A stretch of DNA of 16,048 nucleotides from Mailhella massiliensis. GTDB lineage: Bacteria; Desulfobacterota; Desulfovibrionia; Desulfovibrionales; Desulfovibrionaceae. The first letter of the stretch is position 1, and every line of letters begins with the position of its first letter. The position numbers and the translations under genes were made by a program. The stretch is from positions 1 through 16,048 of the forward strand of contig NZ_DYZA01000210.1 in NCBI RefSeq assembly GCF_020741395.1, in the 5' to 3' direction. Positions 13,517 to 16,048 of the stretch are shown here, piece by piece. Below the pieces are notes generated by a model, which was not told where the DNA came from, searched no databases, and saw only the letters and a program-made list of their open reading frames with translations.

Positions 13517-14758
13517 ATGAAGCAATATTTCCATATCATCAACGATCCGCGATTCCGCCTTGTCTACCATGAACACAGGCTCTTCGGCGACGGGCCGTCC
13601 CCCAAAAAGATACGTCTGAACAGAGAAGGCTTCACCATAGTTCCGGGAGTCAAGAAAAAAACCATGGTCTACCCGGGCATGCTGCTTGCCGAACACCCCA
13701 GCCTGGAAAAAGGCGATCTGCACGCTCCCATCTACGGTATGATTACCGAGATCAACGCCCGAAGCGTGTTTGTGGAAGCGGTGAACCTTGAGGAAGTCGA
13801 ACCCGGCGCCTTTCCCGCTCCGATGGAACCGGTGGATCTGCTCAAGGAAGGTACGGAAGGTGAAGAGCTCATTCTTGCCGTAAAGAAGCTGGGCGTGAAC
13901 ACCCGTTCGCTGGGTCGCCGGGTGAAGACGCTCATCGTCAACGGCCTGAACCCCGAGCCCGGCGTGCGCTGGGCAGAACCCATGCTGGTGGAACATGCCG
14001 CCGAAATACGCGCGGGCCTTGAACTTCAGCGCCGCTTCCGGCGTGCTGAGGAGATCATACTGGCCGTGCCCGCAGGCTGCAAGGTCAAACTCTCCGGCGT
14101 CCGCACCGTGGAAGTGGATCCCATGTACCCCAACAGCGTGAACGAGCTTTTGATCAAGGAAGTGACCGGGGAAGAAAATCCGCCGGACGTGGCGGCCGTG
14201 GGTATGCACAATGTCTGGAGCCTGGGCCGCGTGGCTCTCACCGGACTTCCGCTCATGGAAACCGTCATCACCATCGGCACGGCCAAAGACTGGGGCAACT
14301 ACATTGTCAAAAACGGCAGTATCGTCGGGGAGCTTCTGGAGTTCACCGGCATTTCCCTGAAAAGCGGCGACACCATCCTACGCGGCGGCCCCCTGCGCGG
14401 CGAAAGTCTGGACCGGCTGGACCGAAGCATCACCAAGGGCGCCTACGGCTTCTTCGTGGTGAATGCGGGAGAGGTACCGCCCATAGAAGGCGACAGCCCC
14501 TGCATCAACTGCGGCGCATGCATACAGATATGCCCCACCCGCATCGACCCGCGCATGCTGAGCCGCTATGCCGAGTTCGGCAGATACGACATGTCCCGGA
14601 AGGAAAATTTCCGCCTCTGCGTCGACTGCGGTCTCTGCGGCTATGTGTGTATTGCCCGCCGCCCCGTGCTTCAGTACATACGCCTCGCCGTCAAGAAGCT
14701 TGAAGAGGAAGAACGCCTTTCGCGCCTCACTCCCATCGAGCCAGTGGCCAAGGGCTAG
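13517..14758 (+). CDS. rnfC: Rnf complex subunit RnfC, divergent, without the NADH/FMN loop
   Basis: A 413-residue peripheral, cytoplasmic subunit of the ion-pumping ferredoxin oxidoreductase Rnf. The C-terminal part has two [4Fe-4S] sites, C329, C332, C335, C339-Pro and C368, C371, C374, C378. The last Cys is followed by Ile instead of the usual Pro. RGGPLRGESL (289-298) corresponds to the GGPMMG segment of RnfC. In ordinary RnfC the region before TLIxNG holds GxGGAxFPTxxK, which binds FMN and NADH, followed by GAECEPY. Here the equivalent stretch reads KKLGVNTRSLGRRVKTLIVN (123-142) followed by GLNPEPGV, so the glycine-rich loop is absent. AAGGGA lies before the ATG at 13517. The assignment is secure from the clusters and operon; use of NADH is doubtful. 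Confidence 0.92.
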   Translation: MKQYFHIINDPRFRLVYHEHRLFGDGPSPKKIRLNREGFTIVPGVKKKTMVYPGMLLAEHPSLEKGDLHAPIYGMITEINARSVFVEAVNLEEVEPGAFPAPMEPVDLLKEGTEGEELILAVKKLGVNTRSLGRRVKTLIVNGLNPEPGVRWAEPMLVEHAAEIRAGLELQRRFRRAEEIILAVPAGCKVKLSGVRTVEVDPMYPNSVNELLIKEVTGEENPPDVAAVGMHNVWSLGRVALTGLPLMETVITIGTAKDWGNYIVKNGSIVGELLEFTGISLKSGDTILRGGPLRGESLDRLDRSITKGAYGFFVVNAGEVPPIEGDSPCINCGACIQICPTRIDPRMLSRYAEFGRYDMSRKENFRLCVDCGLCGYVCIARRPVLQYIRLAVKKLEEEERLSRLTPIEPVAKG

Positions 14759-14812
14759 GAGCAGACGACCTCACCCGCCGCATCACGCGCGAGCACACCA
14801 GCGAGAAAAGCC

Positions 14813-15808
14813 ATGAGCACTTCCAACAACAACGATATTCTTCTTGCCATCAGTACGCCTCCCTTCTGGCATTGCGGGCGTACCATACGCAAAAACAGCC
14901 TCCACACCCTCATCGCCCTGACCCCTGCCGTTCTCATGAGCCTCGCGCACTGGGGGCTTCCCGCAGCGCGCGTCATGGCCCTTGCCGTACTTGCGGCCAT
15001 GGGTACGGAAGCCCTCTGCCAGATATTCATGAAACAGAAGCTGAGCCAGGACAACGGCACGGCCGCCATCACCGGCCTTCTGCTCGCCTTCCTTCTGCCC
15101 GCCTCCGCACCGTGGTGGCTCGTCATCATCGGTGCGGCCTGTGCCATGGGCATAGGCCGTATGGCCTTCGGCGGCTACGGGGCCAATCAGGTCAACGCCA
15201 CCCTCGTGGGCTGGGCCATGATCTTCGTATCCTTCCCCTTCCTCATGGATCCCACGGCCTCACAGCTCCAGACCACCCTTACCGATCCTCTCCTGAAGCT
15301 GAAATATTTCGGGGCCGAGGCCGTGGCGGATATTTCCGTTTTTGACCTTCTCCTCGGCCGTCAGCTTGGGGGGCTCGGCTCTTCGCAGGTCGGCGCACTC
15401 CTTCTCGGCGGCATCTATCTGGTGCTCCGGGGCGTAGTCCGCTGGGAAATTGCCCTCTCCTTCCTGGGGGGAACCTTCCTTTCCGCCACCTGCCTCCATC
15501 TTGTGGACAGTTCCCTCTATGCAGGCCCCTTCTTCCATATGGGTACCGGCGCCACCGTGCTCGCCGCCTTCTTCCTCGCCACAGAAGACTCCTGTTCGCC
15601 CCACCGCCGCCTGCCCATGCTCCTCTACGGACTGACGGGCGGCACGCTCGTTGTCCTCATCAGGGCCTTCGGCAGCTATACCGACGGCGCCCCCTTCGCC
15701 GTCATGCTCATCAACCTGCTCGCCCCCATGTTTGCTCTCATCAGGTCGCATCCCTTCGGGACCGTACCGCAAAAGGCAGGAAAGGCCGACGGGAGGACTC
15801 GCGCATGA
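14813..15808 (+). CDS. rnfD: Rnf complex subunit RnfD, membrane flavoprotein
   Basis: A 331-residue integral membrane subunit homologous to NqrB. Hydrophobic helices alternate along the chain, for example about residues 31-48, 54-70, 85-97, 101-119, 129-144, 194-208, 212-230, 246-257, 267-285 and 294-310. HMGTGATVLAAFFLATE (242-258) contains the (S/T)GAT motif in which the final threonine (T248) carries covalent FMN. NQVNATLVGW (125-134) replaces the usual NPAxVG. The start at 14813 has only a weak ribosome-binding site (GAGAAAAGCC) and lies 54 bases after rnfC. Its stop overlaps the next start as ATGA, so RnfG translation is probably coupled. RnfD takes part in electron transfer across the membrane to RnfG and in ion translocation. 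Confidence 0.94.
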   Translation: MSTSNNNDILLAISTPPFWHCGRTIRKNSLHTLIALTPAVLMSLAHWGLPAARVMALAVLAAMGTEALCQIFMKQKLSQDNGTAAITGLLLAFLLPASAPWWLVIIGAACAMGIGRMAFGGYGANQVNATLVGWAMIFVSFPFLMDPTASQLQTTLTDPLLKLKYFGAEAVADISVFDLLLGRQLGGLGSSQVGALLLGGIYLVLRGVVRWEIALSFLGGTFLSATCLHLVDSSLYAGPFFHMGTGATVLAAFFLATEDSCSPHRRLPMLLYGLTGGTLVVLIRAFGSYTDGAPFAVMLINLLAPMFALIRSHPFGTVPQKAGKADGRTRA

Positions 15809-16048
15809 AAAGCATCCTTCAAATGATCGTTGTGCTGTCGGTTCTGTGCGGCATGGCCGGCTTCTGCCTCTCCTACCTGAAAATGACCACAGCCCCGCTG
15901 ATTGAAAGCCAGGCCCTCACCTTCGTGCAGGGGCCCGCCATACTTGAAGTCTTCAAAAACGCCGAAAACTCGCCCATTGAAGACCGCAAAAGCTTCACCT
16001 TGGCCGACGGACGCAGCGTCAACGTCTTTCCCTGCATGGAAGGCGGGA
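15805..16048 (+). CDS. rnfG: Rnf complex subunit RnfG, 5' part, cut by the window end
   Basis: The first 81 residues are present and the frame runs off the window. The ATG at 15805 overlaps the rnfD stop by four bases (ATGA), and GGGAGG lies 8 bases upstream. Residues 5-24 form one membrane segment (LQMIVVLSVLCGMAGFCLSY), followed by TTAPLIE, as in RnfG/NqrC proteins, which anchor by one N-terminal helix and carry a covalent FMN on a periplasmic domain. The FMN-binding threonine lies beyond the window and cannot be checked. Gene order and membrane layout support the call. rnfE, rnfA and rnfB are expected downstream. Confidence 0.85.
   Translation, partial: MKSILQMIVVLSVLCGMAGFCLSYLKMTTAPLIESQALTFVQGPAILEVFKNAENSPIEDRKSFTLADGRSVNVFPCMEGG

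Noticed and set aside
13361..14209. Minus-strand frame of 282 codons
   Set aside because: It is antisense to the cytochrome and rnfC genes and has no protein-like motif.

Overview
The window looks like chromosomal DNA of a strict anaerobe of the Desulfovibrionaceae (Desulfovibrio/Bilophila-type sulfate or sulfite reducers). The main reason is the right end, where a decaheme c-type cytochrome gene sits directly upstream of rnfC, rnfD and rnfG, a layout known from Desulfovibrio. A ferredoxin-nitroreductase fusion, a tandem Mop (molybdate-binding) protein and the moderately high G+C content fit this. The genus cannot be fixed from the sequence. I see no transposase, integrase, phage gene, CRISPR array, tRNA or rRNA.

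Left part, mostly minus strand (1-3076): a small unrecognised protein (11-391), a DUF533/YebE-type membrane protein (827-1528) with its own terminator at 738-765, and a two-HKD cardiolipin synthase (1634-3076). Divergent from these are a two-cluster ferredoxin-nitroreductase fusion (3303-4088) and a DUF368 polyprenyl-phosphate translocase family protein (4085-4942), which overlap by ATGA and are probably translationally coupled. Next come a six-helix membrane protein of unknown function (5164-5787) and a small heat-shock protein (6332-6769) with a structured leader.

Middle: a perfect 15-bp hairpin terminator (7006-7046) separates hsp20 from the minus-strand pair ligA (7767-9866) and the Mop protein (7145-7573). 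The lipoate-protein ligase gene lplA (10073-11065) diverges from ligA. Its promoter is overlaid by a 20-bp palindrome plus a third half-site, which looks like an operator. lplA converges on yfcE (11288-11845), a phosphodiesterase very similar to the E. coli protein. A stretch of about 900 bases without a convincing protein gene follows.

Right end (12751-16048): decaheme cytochrome, rnfC, rnfD and the 5' part of rnfG form one operon behind a candidate sigma-70 promoter. Rnf is a membrane ferredoxin oxidoreductase that pumps ions. Here the RnfC subunit keeps both [4Fe-4S] clusters but lacks the glycine-rich NADH/FMN loop of ordinary RnfC. Together with the cytochrome this points to electron exchange with a periplasmic heme or quinone pool rather than, or as well as, NAD. 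This is the most interesting system in the window. Other points worth a look are the lplA operator, a beta-clamp-type motif at the N-terminus of LigA, a 9-C tract in the linker of the nitroreductase fusion, the six-helix unknown protein, a CxxC in the small heat-shock protein, and terminator-like hairpins upstream of yfcE with no gene to serve.
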